From an uncultured Neomegalonema sp. (GTDB lineage: Bacteria > Pseudomonadota > Alphaproteobacteria > Rhodobacterales > Rhodobacteraceae), in assembly GCA_938008165.1 (NCBI GenBank), contig CALLLP010000032.1:1-43422 (forward strand): a stretch of DNA of 43,422 nt. The letters run 5' to 3'. A model generated the notes under the pieces. That model was not told where the DNA came from, searched no databases, and saw only the letters and a list, made by a program, of their open reading frames with translations. Of this stretch, positions 35,477 to 43,422 are shown piece after piece. The first letter of the stretch is position 1; each line of letters starts with the position of its first letter. The position numbers and the translations under genes were made by a program.

Positions 35477-36474
35477 GAAGCCGCGCTCCGGGCATCGGCC
35501 ATCGCGCGGGCGGTGCGCAATGCTTCGATAAAGCTGCGCGGGTCGGCGGTGCCTTTTCCGGCGCGGTCATAGGCCGTTCCATGATCGGGTGAGGTGCGCA
35601 CGAAGGGCAGGCCGAGGGTGATGTTGACGCCCCGGTGAAAATCGAGTGTTTTGAGGGGGATAAGCGCCTGATCGTGATACATGCACAGCGCCACGTCATA
35701 GCCCGGACGCGCATCGTCATGGAACATCGTATCGCCGGGCCACGGGCCGCTCGCATCGATGCCCTCACCGCGCAGGGTGTCGATGGCCGGGGCGATGATC
35801 TCGATCTCCTCGCGCCCCATCGACCCGCCTTCGCCCGCATGGGGGTTGAGGCCCGCGATGGCGATGCGCGGGCTGGGCAGGGCAAAATCCCGGCGCAGGG
35901 CGTCGTTCAGGATGCGCGCGGTATGCGTTATGCTGCTCTGGGTGATGCCCGCGATAACATCCCGTAGGGCCACATGCACCGTCAATGGCACGACTCGCAA
36001 TCCGGGCGCGGCCAGCATCATGACCGATCTGTCCACTCCGCCAAGCGCGGCCAGAAATTCCGTATGGCCGGGATAGGCAAACCCCGCCCCCTCATACAGG
36101 GCGCGCTTGTTGATCGGATTCGTGACCACTCCCGCCGCCTTGCCTGCGCGCACATGCTCAACGGCCCGCTCGATGGAAGCGATGACCGTTCCGGCATTGG
36201 CGGCAACCGGCTCGCCCGGCGGCTGGGCGGCGGCGAGGGGCAGGGGCAGGACCGGCAGTCCCGCGTCAAATGCTGCGATGGCCTGTGCAGGATCGTCGAT
36301 CTCGATCACCGGCATATCCCCGCCCATCGCCGCCAGTCGCGCAGGGTCATCAAGGGTATAGAAGGGGGGCAGGGTATCCTCCTGCCGCCGTTTCCATGCC
36401 ATGATGGTCAGCTCGCCACCGATCCCGCCGGGGTCGCCCATCGTCACCGCGAGGGGCGTATCTGGGGCTGTCAC
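35473..36474 (-). CDS. pdxA: 4-hydroxythreonine-4-phosphate dehydrogenase PdxA
   Basis: NAD-dependent enzyme of DXP-dependent pyridoxal phosphate synthesis, oxidising 4-phosphohydroxy-L-threonine. The 333-residue product starts [20 protein letters not shown] and has [26 protein letters not shown] (metal His), [12 protein letters not shown] with a metal His, the [18 protein letters not shown] block with a third metal His, and [15 protein letters not shown] (NAD/phosphate). Length and motifs are complete. The start is GTG at 36474, overlapping the surA stop. Position between surA and rsmA is as in many proteobacteria. Confidence 0.97.
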   Translation of the reverse strand: MTAPDTPLAVTMGDPGGIGGELTIMAWKRRQEDTLPPFYTLDDPARLAAMGGDMPVIEIDDPAQAIAAFDAGLPVLPLPLAAAQPPGEPVAANAGTVIASIERAVEHVRAGKAAGVVTNPINKRALYEGAGFAYPGHTEFLAALGGVDRSVMMLAAPGLRVVPLTVHVALRDVIAGITQSSITHTARILNDALRRDFALPSPRIAIAGLNPHAGEGGSMGREEIEIIAPAIDTLRGEGIDASGPWPGDTMFHDDARPGYDVALCMYHDQALIPLKTLDFHRGVNITLGLPFVRTSPDHGTAYDRAGKGTADPRSFIEALRTARAMADARSAAS

Positions 36475-37748
36475 CGGCGCTCGATGACCGCTTCGCGGCG
36501 CAGTTTTCGCATCAGGCTGGCGGAATACCGGCCCAGCTTCGACGTGGTCAACTGGCGGCGCATCCGTCCCTCTTCGGCGGAGAGGGCATCGCCGCCGCTG
36601 TCCGTTTCGACCTTGTCGCAGAGCACGATCACATGAAATCCGTCATTGGATCGGATCGGATCGCTGATGCCGCCGACCGGAAGGGTCAGGACGGTGTTGC
36701 GCACTGCGGCGGGCATCTGGTCGGGGGTCAGCGTGCCGATGCTGCCGGAAATCGGCAGATATTCGCCTTTCAGGGCCTCGACCGAGGCACAATCGCTGAT
36801 GCGCGCCTTTGCGGCCTGTGCTTGTTGCAAGGCGAGCGAGGCGATGGAGGGGGCAGCATCGGGCGCGACGCCGATGACAAGCTGAGAAATGCGATAGCTG
36901 GCAGGCGTGAGAGCCTTGCCGGGCGCACGGGTGTCGCGGATTCCGACGATGACAATATCGGTTCCATCGACGAAGGGGGCGGAGACGCGATCCTTCGACA
37001 TCGGTGCCACGATCTGCTGCATGGCCGGGGACATGGTGGATAATCCGAGCCAGCCCTGATCGCCCCCCGTCGCGGCGCTTGCGCCCTTGCTGTATTGACG
37101 GGCCAGATCGCCGAAGGTGATGCCGCCTCCCTGTAGCCGCTGAATGATCGTTGAGGCATTGCGGAGCGCGGCCTGTTCGCCAGAGGCCCCGATGGGCAGG
37201 CGGATTTCGGATACGAGAAATTCCGGTTCGGTGGGGCCTTTCTCGCTGACCCCCATCGCTTCCTCGACCTCGGCCTCGGAAATGCGGATGCGCGGCATGT
37301 AAGTGCGCGGGATCAATTCGCGCCACGCCACCTCGGCTTCTATCTGCTTGTTCAGGTGCTGATCGCTGACCCCCTTTGACCGAAAATATTGCCGCATCGT
37401 CTGGGGATCGCGGCCCTGTGACCGGGACAGGTCATCGAACCCCTCGATGATCTGTTCCGGCGTCGGGGCGATTCCGGCGCGTTTGGCGGCCTGCATTCTC
37501 AGGATGTCGTTGACGAGTTGTTCCGTCGCCTGTTCGCGGGTAACCGGCTCTCCACCGGAGGCGGCCTGAAGCAGGCGCAGGCGTTGATCGATGTCATAGC
37601 CGGTAATGATCTCGTCATTCACCACAACGGAGGGCGAAAAATCCTGCGCCATGGCGGGAGCGATGCTTGCGCCAAGCACCAAGGCGACAAGAGGGCCGCG
37701 CAGAAATGTGCCGGTTCGGGTTTTCCAGGTCGTCATCGTCGGGTTCAT
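36471..37748 (-). CDS. surA: periplasmic chaperone SurA (parvulin-type peptidyl-prolyl isomerase)
   Basis: Escorts outer-membrane proteins, including LptD, across the periplasm. The 425-residue protein has a signal peptide (cleavage near ASIAPAMAQ, residue about 35). The SurA N-terminal domain VVNDEIITGYDIDQRLRLL with EQLVNDILRMQAAKRAGI follows, then a helical link and a parvulin domain around residues 175-275 (EFLVSEIRLPI, GDLARQYSKGAS, GGDQGWLG). A second, degenerate region ends with VGGISDPIRSNDGFHVIVLCDK. The two mature cysteines (SDCAS, VLCDK) could form a disulfide. It lies 32 bases downstream of lptD, one of its clients. Confidence 0.93.
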   Translation of the reverse strand: MNPTMTTWKTRTGTFLRGPLVALVLGASIAPAMAQDFSPSVVVNDEIITGYDIDQRLRLLQAASGGEPVTREQATEQLVNDILRMQAAKRAGIAPTPEQIIEGFDDLSRSQGRDPQTMRQYFRSKGVSDQHLNKQIEAEVAWRELIPRTYMPRIRISEAEVEEAMGVSEKGPTEPEFLVSEIRLPIGASGEQAALRNASTIIQRLQGGGITFGDLARQYSKGASAATGGDQGWLGLSTMSPAMQQIVAPMSKDRVSAPFVDGTDIVIVGIRDTRAPGKALTPASYRISQLVIGVAPDAAPSIASLALQQAQAAKARISDCASVEALKGEYLPISGSIGTLTPDQMPAAVRNTVLTLPVGGISDPIRSNDGFHVIVLCDKVETDSGGDALSAEEGRMRRQLTTSKLGRYSASLMRKLRREAVIERR

Positions 37749-37780
37749 CCGTTCTTGTTGGTCCCTGTTAAGCGCCCGGA

Positions 37781-40039
37781 TTATCCTCCCAGGCTCTTGA
37801 GGCGCACCGTCAGGCCCACCGACGTATCGTCGTTGGCGTCACGGTCATCGTTAAAGCGGCGTTCGACGGACAGGTCAACGGCGCAGCATTCGTTCTCGAA
37901 TCGCACGCCCCCTTCCGAGAAGACGAAGCGCGAATCCTCAAGATCGGCGCGGGCAGAGCCATACACCGTCCATTCATCCGTAAGCTTGATCGCCGCGTTG
38001 CCATAGATTTCCTCGCGATCCTCCGGAAAGCCCGCAAGCGGGTCCGCGCTGAGAAAGACATAGCCTATGCCCCCTGCCACCGGGCCATACTGGCCCTGCC
38101 CGTAAAATTCGTTCCGGCGGAATCGTCCGTCATCCGCATCGATCCGGAATCGATGCGTAATATCAAAATATGGCGGCAAGGTGAGGCTCAGGGAGCCGAC
38201 ATGATCGCTGAGTTGCTCATTCAGGCCCGAAGACGACGAAAAATCGTTATTGTCGCGCAACCGGGCAACGCGCCCATACACGGCCTCGACCTCGAAACCG
38301 GCGGTGCTTTCGAAATTGTAGCGCACGCCAAGATTCGCGCGGCTGCCCCCTTCGAAACGGTCTTCACCCGGAAACCGCGAATCGAGCGAGAACAGGCTCG
38401 TTTCATCGAATTCTGTATCGATACTGTCCTCGTTCGGAATCGTGTCGGAATCGCTGGAATTGGGCGCGACGATCAGTTGGGCGATCGGCTGGATGACATG
38501 GGTTCCCAGAGCATTCTGGGCGATCAGGGGATAGCGAATCTCGACCCCAGCGGCCCCCGTTGCGCGTATTTCTGTATTCTCGCTGAATTGCGGGTCGTCC
38601 TCGATCAGATAGAGGTCGGTCTGGGCATCCGCAAACGGCGTGATCAGGATGCCGGGATCGGTCACGTAATCGCGCTGCCATTTCAGGCCCGCGCCGATCC
38701 GGTTATAGTCGCGGCCAAGCTCGCGATCCAGCCGTACGGCGCTCGCCTCGACCGTGGCGATGCCGTAGGTCGGATCTTCAAGCACGCGGTTGGAATACCG
38801 AAATTCGGGCATGACGAAGGGAATGGTGTCGTCGTTTTCTTCGGGGCGAAAACTCTGAAAATAGATCAGGCTCGTTTCGGTGAACAATCGGTCCGTCTGG
38901 CTGCCGATGAAGGCGCGGCTCGTTGTCCTGTCTTCGGCGGTATAGTCATAGCGGCGCAGGAATGTATCGTCGGTGGCGAGATCGACGCCGTATCCCGCGT
39001 ACCAGTTTTCGGCCCCGATATCGTCGAGCCGAAACAGCCCTTCACCGCTGAGCGCCCCGCGAAACTCATCGCCATCGCCCAGCGTGTCGTTGATCGTGCC
39101 CGTTCCGAACAGGCGATACTGACCGGCCTCGGTCCGCGCGCGGTATTCCGCCTCCAGCAAGGGACCGTCGCCGGTGGTGACATAGGGCGTGATGGTGAGA
39201 TCGCGATTGGGGGCGAGATTGAAGAAATAGGGCGTCTTGACCGTCGCCCCGATGGTGCCATCCCGCGAGAATTCAGGCGTCAGAAAGCCCGAACGCCGCT
39301 CGACCGAGGGGTCGGGATGCCGGAAATAAGGCAGGTAGAAAACGCTGACCCCTTCCACATCGAAGGTCGCGTCCTGATAGATAATATCGCGGCTGACCTC
39401 GTCATGGATCACCCGGTCTGCCCGAACGCGCCAGAGCGGGGTCGGGTCGTCGACGCAGACGTCGCAGGCGCTGTAGACCGCCTTTGACAGCACGGTATAG
39501 CGCCCATCGACGCGCTCGCCTTCGACTGCGGCCAGCTTACCGCCCCCGTCGATCAGCAGGCGCGGTTCCGACACCGTGCCATTCGTCAGATCGGTGGCCA
39601 GCGTCGCGTCATCCGCGAACAGGAAGGTGCCGTCATCGTTGCGCAGGGCGACGGCCCCTTCCGCCGATACCGTGCCATTCGCGATGTCATAGGTCAGGGC
39701 ATCCGCGCCGAGGACGCGGTTTCCGAAAAACGCCTCCGCCTCGCCAATCGCGCGGGCCACTTGGCCATCCGTATCGTAGGTGACGGAATCCGCTTCGAGG
39801 ATCAGGGGGGTATTGGCATCGATCTCTCCGATCCGCATGGGGTCGGTGCGGACCGTGTCGCGGGTGACGGGATCTTCGAAGAAGATGCCGGGCGTGATCG
39901 TGTTCTGGCCGAACCCGTTGGTGTCCTCGCCGAACACATTGGATACGATTTCCTGCCCCATGGCGGGCAAGCCGGTGACGAGGGGGGCGATGGCGGCGCA
40001 CCCGGCGAGAAACCGGCGGATCGGGCGGGGCGGAATCAT
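37781..40039 (-). CDS. lptD: LPS-assembly outer-membrane protein LptD
   Basis: Outer-membrane translocon that inserts lipopolysaccharide at the cell surface. The 752-residue protein has a signal peptide (to about residue 28, GLPAMG/QE) and a periplasmic OstA/LptA-like N-terminal domain (about 75-190, LEADSVTYDTDGQVARAIGEAEAFFG). A large beta barrel follows (RRSGFLTPEFSRDGTIGATVKTPYFF, APNRDLTITPYVTT onward). The mature protein has exactly four cysteines: Cys192/Cys195 as ACDVC and Cys718/Cys719 as ECCAV, a modified form of the E. coli two-disulfide arrangement. The start at 40039 is two bases after the lptG stop; the frame extends upstream but into lptG. Confidence 0.95.
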   Translation of the reverse strand: MIPPRPIRRFLAGCAAIAPLVTGLPAMGQEIVSNVFGEDTNGFGQNTITPGIFFEDPVTRDTVRTDPMRIGEIDANTPLILEADSVTYDTDGQVARAIGEAEAFFGNRVLGADALTYDIANGTVSAEGAVALRNDDGTFLFADDATLATDLTNGTVSEPRLLIDGGGKLAAVEGERVDGRYTVLSKAVYSACDVCVDDPTPLWRVRADRVIHDEVSRDIIYQDATFDVEGVSVFYLPYFRHPDPSVERRSGFLTPEFSRDGTIGATVKTPYFFNLAPNRDLTITPYVTTGDGPLLEAEYRARTEAGQYRLFGTGTINDTLGDGDEFRGALSGEGLFRLDDIGAENWYAGYGVDLATDDTFLRRYDYTAEDRTTSRAFIGSQTDRLFTETSLIYFQSFRPEENDDTIPFVMPEFRYSNRVLEDPTYGIATVEASAVRLDRELGRDYNRIGAGLKWQRDYVTDPGILITPFADAQTDLYLIEDDPQFSENTEIRATGAAGVEIRYPLIAQNALGTHVIQPIAQLIVAPNSSDSDTIPNEDSIDTEFDETSLFSLDSRFPGEDRFEGGSRANLGVRYNFESTAGFEVEAVYGRVARLRDNNDFSSSSGLNEQLSDHVGSLSLTLPPYFDITHRFRIDADDGRFRRNEFYGQGQYGPVAGGIGYVFLSADPLAGFPEDREEIYGNAAIKLTDEWTVYGSARADLEDSRFVFSEGGVRFENECCAVDLSVERRFNDDRDANDDTSVGLTVRLKSLGG

Positions 40040-40041
40040 CG

Positions 40042-41142
40042 TCACGCTTCTCCAAAATACAAAGACAAGGCGATACCGAACAAACCGGCGGCAATCACGG
40101 GCGCCCAAGCCCCCAATTCCGGCGGTGCGGCCCCGGATGCGCCGAGCGCCATACTTACATCACCCAAGAAGTAGAGCGCGAATCCTGTGAGAGCGCAAAC
40201 CAAGGCGACCCATCCGAATCTCGCCGAGCGTGGCGGACGGATCGCAAAAGCGGCTGAAATCAGGGTCATTCCCGCGAGAAAGAAGGGCAGGGCAATCATC
40301 GCATGAAGATAAGAACGGTGTCGCCGCGCGGAAAATCCCGCCTCCTCCATCCCTTCGATCGCCGAGGGCAGATGCCAGAACGAGATCGATTCGGGGGCGG
40401 CAAAGCTGTTCTGGATTTCCGTTGCCGTCAGGCGCGTTTCGATCAATGCGGCCTCGCTGCGCTCCTGTTCGGGCGGTTCGGCATTGCGCCCGTACTGGAT
40501 GCGATGGGTAATCACATCGGTGAGCGACCATTGCCCGTCGAGCAAGATCGCCCGTTCGGCATCGATCCGCTCCAGCAAGGCATCGCCCGGCCCAAAGCGC
40601 AGGAAAGTCGCCTCGCGCAGTTCGGTGCCTTCGGCATTGGTTTTCGATGCCCGGATGACGATTTGCCCATCCTCGCGGCTTTCGCGCAGCCACAGCCCTT
40701 CGGACGTAACCGAAAACAGGCTGCCGGACCCATCCAGATACTGCACCTCCAGACGCTCATAGGCGTTCAGCGCGGCGGAGGCGAGGGGGTTGTATATCGC
40801 CGTCGTCCCAAGGCCGATCACCGCAGCGGCGGCCATGCCCGCCCGCGCCGCGCCCCAATAGGTATGCCCGGCGGCCCGCGCGGCGACCAACTCGCTCGAC
40901 CGGGCCAGTTGCATATAGGCCCACATGCCGCTGAGCAGCATCACGAAGGGCACCGTCTTCATCGAAATCGTCGGGGCATGCAGGGCGGCCATCGCGATGA
41001 GAATGCCGGTGATGCCCTCCTGCCCGCTGCCCCGGCGCAGCAATTCGACGAGATCCATCATCATGATCAGGAACAAGACCGTCGCGAAGGTGAACAGAAA
41101 GACCGAGATGACGCGCCCGAAGATATAGCGAAACAGGATCAT
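40042..41142 (-). CDS. lptG: LPS export ABC transporter permease LptG
   Basis: Inner-membrane half of the LptB2FG transporter that extracts LPS from the membrane. The 366-residue protein has the family's pattern: two N-terminal TM helices (RVISVFLFTFATVLFLIMMMDLVELL, and MKTVPFVMLLSGMWAYMQLARSSELVAARAAG) and a third (AAAVIGLGTTAIYNPLASAAL). A large periplasmic beta-jellyroll region comes next (about 130-265), then three C-terminal helices (YLHAMIALPFFLAGMTLISAAFAI and on). The SELVAARAAG cytoplasmic coupling segment is typical of YjgP/YjgQ proteins. The ATG overlaps the lptF stop. It lies directly before lptD. Confidence 0.95.
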   Translation of the reverse strand: MILFRYIFGRVISVFLFTFATVLFLIMMMDLVELLRRGSGQEGITGILIAMAALHAPTISMKTVPFVMLLSGMWAYMQLARSSELVAARAAGHTYWGAARAGMAAAAVIGLGTTAIYNPLASAALNAYERLEVQYLDGSGSLFSVTSEGLWLRESREDGQIVIRASKTNAEGTELREATFLRFGPGDALLERIDAERAILLDGQWSLTDVITHRIQYGRNAEPPEQERSEAALIETRLTATEIQNSFAAPESISFWHLPSAIEGMEEAGFSARRHRSYLHAMIALPFFLAGMTLISAAFAIRPPRSARFGWVALVCALTGFALYFLGDVSMALGASGAAPPELGAWAPVIAAGLFGIALSLYFGEA

Positions 41143-42278
41143 GCGGGCACCTCGCCCCGGCCATCATCATCGGCGGGGGGCATGCCCGCCTCCCGAAACC
41201 GCCCGCGCGACAGGAACCAAAAGGCGATAATCGCCCCCAGCACCGGCGGCGCATACATCAGCGGCCATATCTCGGCATTGGATTTCACGGCATTCTGAAT
41301 CACGATCCCCAGAATACGCAGGCCCACCCCCGCAAGGGCCGCAAAGATCACGCGCCAGAAATAGCCGCGCCGACTGAAATGCCCCCCCAGCATCACGGCG
41401 GCGGCAACAAGGGCGATGGCGATGCCATAAAGCGGGGTCGTCAGATGCTCATGCCCCTCTGAGATAAAGCGGGAGCGCTGTTTCTCGGTCAGGTCGATGC
41501 TGTCGTCCGGCCAGAGCAATTCCCAGAAGAAATATTCGCTCGGCTTGCGAGTGCGGTTCTCTGCATCGATGCCGAAAGCGGAGAGATCGTAGGTCAGCTT
41601 TTCGAATTGCAGCAGGTTCAGCGCGCCGGTTTCCGTATCGTGGCGCTGGGCCATGCCGTCGAACATCACGAGGCGCGGGCCTTGGGCGGAATTTGTCAGG
41701 ACACCCCGCCGCGCATGCAGCGTCACGGCCTCGTCCGGGTCGCGGGCATCATGGACCAGCAGGCTGCGCATGTCCTCCGGCCCGTTCTGTTCGCGGATAT
41801 AGACTGTCAATCCCTTGCCCGGATGGATAAAGCGCCCGTCCTGTATCAGCCCCGCCGCCACATCCGCACGGATTGCCGCCGTGCGATCGCGCAGGGTTTG
41901 CTGGCCGATGGGCATCAACACGATCACCACGACCGTCAAAATCATCGTGACCAGGACGCCAAAGATGATGATGGCCCGGATCGCGGACAGGCGCCCCTGT
42001 CCGGTCGCATAGACGACCACCATCTCCGAATCCGCCAGTAACCTGTTCAGCGCGAAGATCACCGCCGCCAATGCCGCCACCGGCAGCACAATCGACATCA
42101 CCTGCGGCAGTAACGGCACGGCAAAATCAATCAGGATGCGCGCCGATTGCCCGTTATTCACGATCAGATCGATCACCCGCAACGACTGCGCCAGCCAGAT
42201 CACGCAGGTCAGGATCAACGTGAAGAAGACGAAGGGCTGAACCGTCTGTTTCAGGAAATATCGGTCGATCAACCGCAT
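41139..42278 (-). CDS. lptF: LPS export ABC transporter permease LptF
   Basis: Partner permease of LptG in the LptB2FG complex. The 379-residue protein starts MRLIDRYFLKQTVQPFVFFTLILT, followed by VIWLAQSLRVIDLIVNNGQS and the coupling region LLADSEMVVVYATGQGR. A periplasmic jellyroll (about 140-275) and three C-terminal helices (LTTPLYGIAIALVAAAVMLGG and on) complete the fold. It is probably the first gene of the long leftward operon, about 160 bases from the divergent sterol-desaturase-like gene. In other Rhodobacterales the divergent neighbour is, as I recall, usually a leucyl aminopeptidase; that is not the case here. Confidence 0.95.
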   Translation of the reverse strand: MRLIDRYFLKQTVQPFVFFTLILTCVIWLAQSLRVIDLIVNNGQSARILIDFAVPLLPQVMSIVLPVAALAAVIFALNRLLADSEMVVVYATGQGRLSAIRAIIIFGVLVTMILTVVVIVLMPIGQQTLRDRTAAIRADVAAGLIQDGRFIHPGKGLTVYIREQNGPEDMRSLLVHDARDPDEAVTLHARRGVLTNSAQGPRLVMFDGMAQRHDTETGALNLLQFEKLTYDLSAFGIDAENRTRKPSEYFFWELLWPDDSIDLTEKQRSRFISEGHEHLTTPLYGIAIALVAAAVMLGGHFSRRGYFWRVIFAALAGVGLRILGIVIQNAVKSNAEIWPLMYAPPVLGAIIAFWFLSRGRFREAGMPPADDDGRGEVPA

Positions 42279-42439
42279 GGAACTGCCTGTCGTTAAGGGA
42301 CTTCAGGGCTAAGGGGCGATGGCAGAAAGGTCAATGAGGATGAAAAGCGTATGATTGCGACATGGAGATGACGCTTTCTGTCAAGATTTCCCCGCATGAT
42401 GCCTCGACGCTGGGGGGAACAGAGTATCGGAGATTTCCC

Positions 42440-43422
42440 ATGGCCGACCGTATCGACCCCGAACCGATGAACCGCGAATGGCATTATCACCCTGACTTGC
42501 CCCTCGCCGATTCATCGGTTTTTCGCTGGCCACCTGAGCCGGGCTTCCTGCTGCGCTGGGTCTTGCGCAATTGGCTGACGCTCAGCGAGCGGGTGATGAT
42601 GGTGGGGGTGGCAGTCTTGTGCTGGTGGGCGCTGTATCCATCGCTGGAGACGGCGCAGACGGTGTCGCTGGGCTGGATCGTACAGGTATGGGCGGTCAAT
42701 CTGGGCTTGATGATCGCGGTCGCCGGGGGCTTGCACTGGTATTTCTGTGTCCGCAAGGGGCAGGGTAAGGCGCTGAAATTCGACCGGCGCGAACAGGCGA
42801 CCGGAAACCGCCTGTGGGATTTTGGCAATCAGGTACACGACAATATGTTCTGGTCGCTTGGCAGCGGGGTCGCGCAGCTGACGGCGTTTCAATGCCTGAC
42901 GATGTGGTTGATGGCCAATGGCTATGTGCCCGTCATCACCCTCGCATCGAATCCCGTCTGGTTCATCGCGGCGCTCGTGCTGTTGCCGATCTGGTCGGCG
43001 TTTCACTTCTACTGGGTGCATCGATTGCTGCATGTGCCGTTTCTCTACCGGCATGTTCACGCGCTGCACCATCGCAATGTCAATGTCGGGCCGTGGTCAG
43101 GCTTTTCGATGCATCCGGTCGAGCATTTTCTGTATATCTCGTCGCTCGCGATTCATTGGGTCGTGGCGAGCCATCCGGTGCATCTGATCTTCCATGTAAT
43201 CTATCTCGGCCCCGGCGCGGCGATGACGCATACCGGCTATGAGAACCTGTTGATCCGCGATAAGCGGCGGTTGGCGCTCGGCACATTCTATCATCAGCTT
43301 CATCACCGATATTACGAGTGCAATTACGGCAATCAGGAAATGCCGTGGGACCGCTGGTTCGGCACCTTTCACGATGGCAGCGAGGATGGCACCCGCTTCA
43401 CCCGCGCCCGCAAGAAGCGGAT
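42440..43422 (+). CDS. sterol desaturase/fatty acid hydroxylase family membrane protein (partial)
   Basis: An open frame from ATG at 42440 (GGAG seven bases upstream) to the right edge, 327 codons without a stop. It is a di-iron membrane enzyme: several TM segments (RVMMVGVAVLCWWALYP, LGLMIAVAGGL, FIAALVLLPIWSAFHFYWV) and the three histidine boxes of the family, HRLLH within FYWVHRLLHVPF, HALHH, and HQLHH within FYHQLHHRYYECNYG. Members hydroxylate or desaturate lipids such as sterols, carotenoids or fatty acids, using oxygen and an electron donor. The visible end (TFHDGSEDG, then a basic tail) is usual for a C-terminus, so only a little is probably missing. The substrate is not assignable. 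Confidence 0.85.
   Translation, partial: MADRIDPEPMNREWHYHPDLPLADSSVFRWPPEPGFLLRWVLRNWLTLSERVMMVGVAVLCWWALYPSLETAQTVSLGWIVQVWAVNLGLMIAVAGGLHWYFCVRKGQGKALKFDRREQATGNRLWDFGNQVHDNMFWSLGSGVAQLTAFQCLTMWLMANGYVPVITLASNPVWFIAALVLLPIWSAFHFYWVHRLLHVPFLYRHVHALHHRNVNVGPWSGFSMHPVEHFLYISSLAIHWVVASHPVHLIFHVIYLGPGAAMTHTGYENLLIRDKRRLALGTFYHQLHHRYYECNYGNQEMPWDRWFGTFHDGSEDGTRFTRARKKR

Noticed and set aside
42344..42380. AAAGCGT...ACGCTTT inverted pair in the lptF/desaturase gap
   Set aside because: Seven pairs over a long loop; compatible with chance in an intergenic region.

Overview
The window is a dense, GC-rich stretch of bacterial chromosome. It contains no insertion sequence, prophage, CRISPR array or plasmid function that I can see. 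Family content and gene order point to an alphaproteobacterium, most likely of the order Rhodobacterales. The clues are carB followed by greA, glyS followed directly by ppdK, and the lptF-lptG-lptD-surA-pdxA-rsmA run. Genes are packed tightly, with many 4-base ATGA/GTGA start-stop overlaps, and there is no gene-free stretch longer than about 210 bases. The species cannot be named from sequence alone.

Left part (1-15.8 kb), mostly housekeeping: a truncated unknown gene at the edge, an orphan membrane protein, leuB (leucine synthesis), a secreted CAP/SCP-domain protein, tRNA-Leu(CAA), a phosphomannomutase/phosphoglucomutase, then the translationally coupled run glyS-ppdK-meaB. A secreted SleB-like cell-wall hydrolase follows and ends in a strong intrinsic terminator. 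Next come carB (carbamoyl-phosphate synthase large chain) with its own terminator, and greA.

Middle part (15.8-33 kb), accessory metabolism: (i) an Fe(II)/2-oxoglutarate Asp/Asn-type beta-hydroxylase whose stop overlaps the start of a threonine-aldolase-type PLP enzyme, read divergently from an unknown small protein across an AT-rich intergenic region that carries clear palindromes; (ii) an FMN L-lactate dehydrogenase and an unknown periplasmic protein; (iii) a leftward set of acyltransferase, DUF4174 protein, GNAT, D-arginine-dehydrogenase-like flavoenzyme and glutaminase; (iv) a rightward three-gene operon of GMC oxidoreductase, mandelate-racemase-type enolase and ketopantoate-reductase-type enzyme; (v) a leftward set of exported metallo-beta-lactamase-fold protein, AlkB, and a two-subunit molybdenum hydroxylase (IorA/IorB type) with a Tat-like signal.

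Right part (33-43.4 kb): a leftward, largely overlapping operon lptF-lptG-lptD-surA-pdxA-rsmA-glk-pcaD. It combines LPS export, outer-membrane protein folding, vitamin B6 synthesis and 16S rRNA dimethylation, and ends with a short glucokinase and a 3-oxoadipate enol-lactonase-like hydrolase. Divergent from it, a sterol-desaturase/fatty-acid-hydroxylase family membrane protein runs off the right edge.

The items I consider least explained are the hydroxylase-aldolase gene pair with its palindromic control region, the GMC/enolase/reductase operon, the MBL-AlkB-IorAB grouping, meaB coupled to ppdK, and the absence of glyQ next to glyS. All functional links are inferred from sequence motifs and gene order; no database search was possible.
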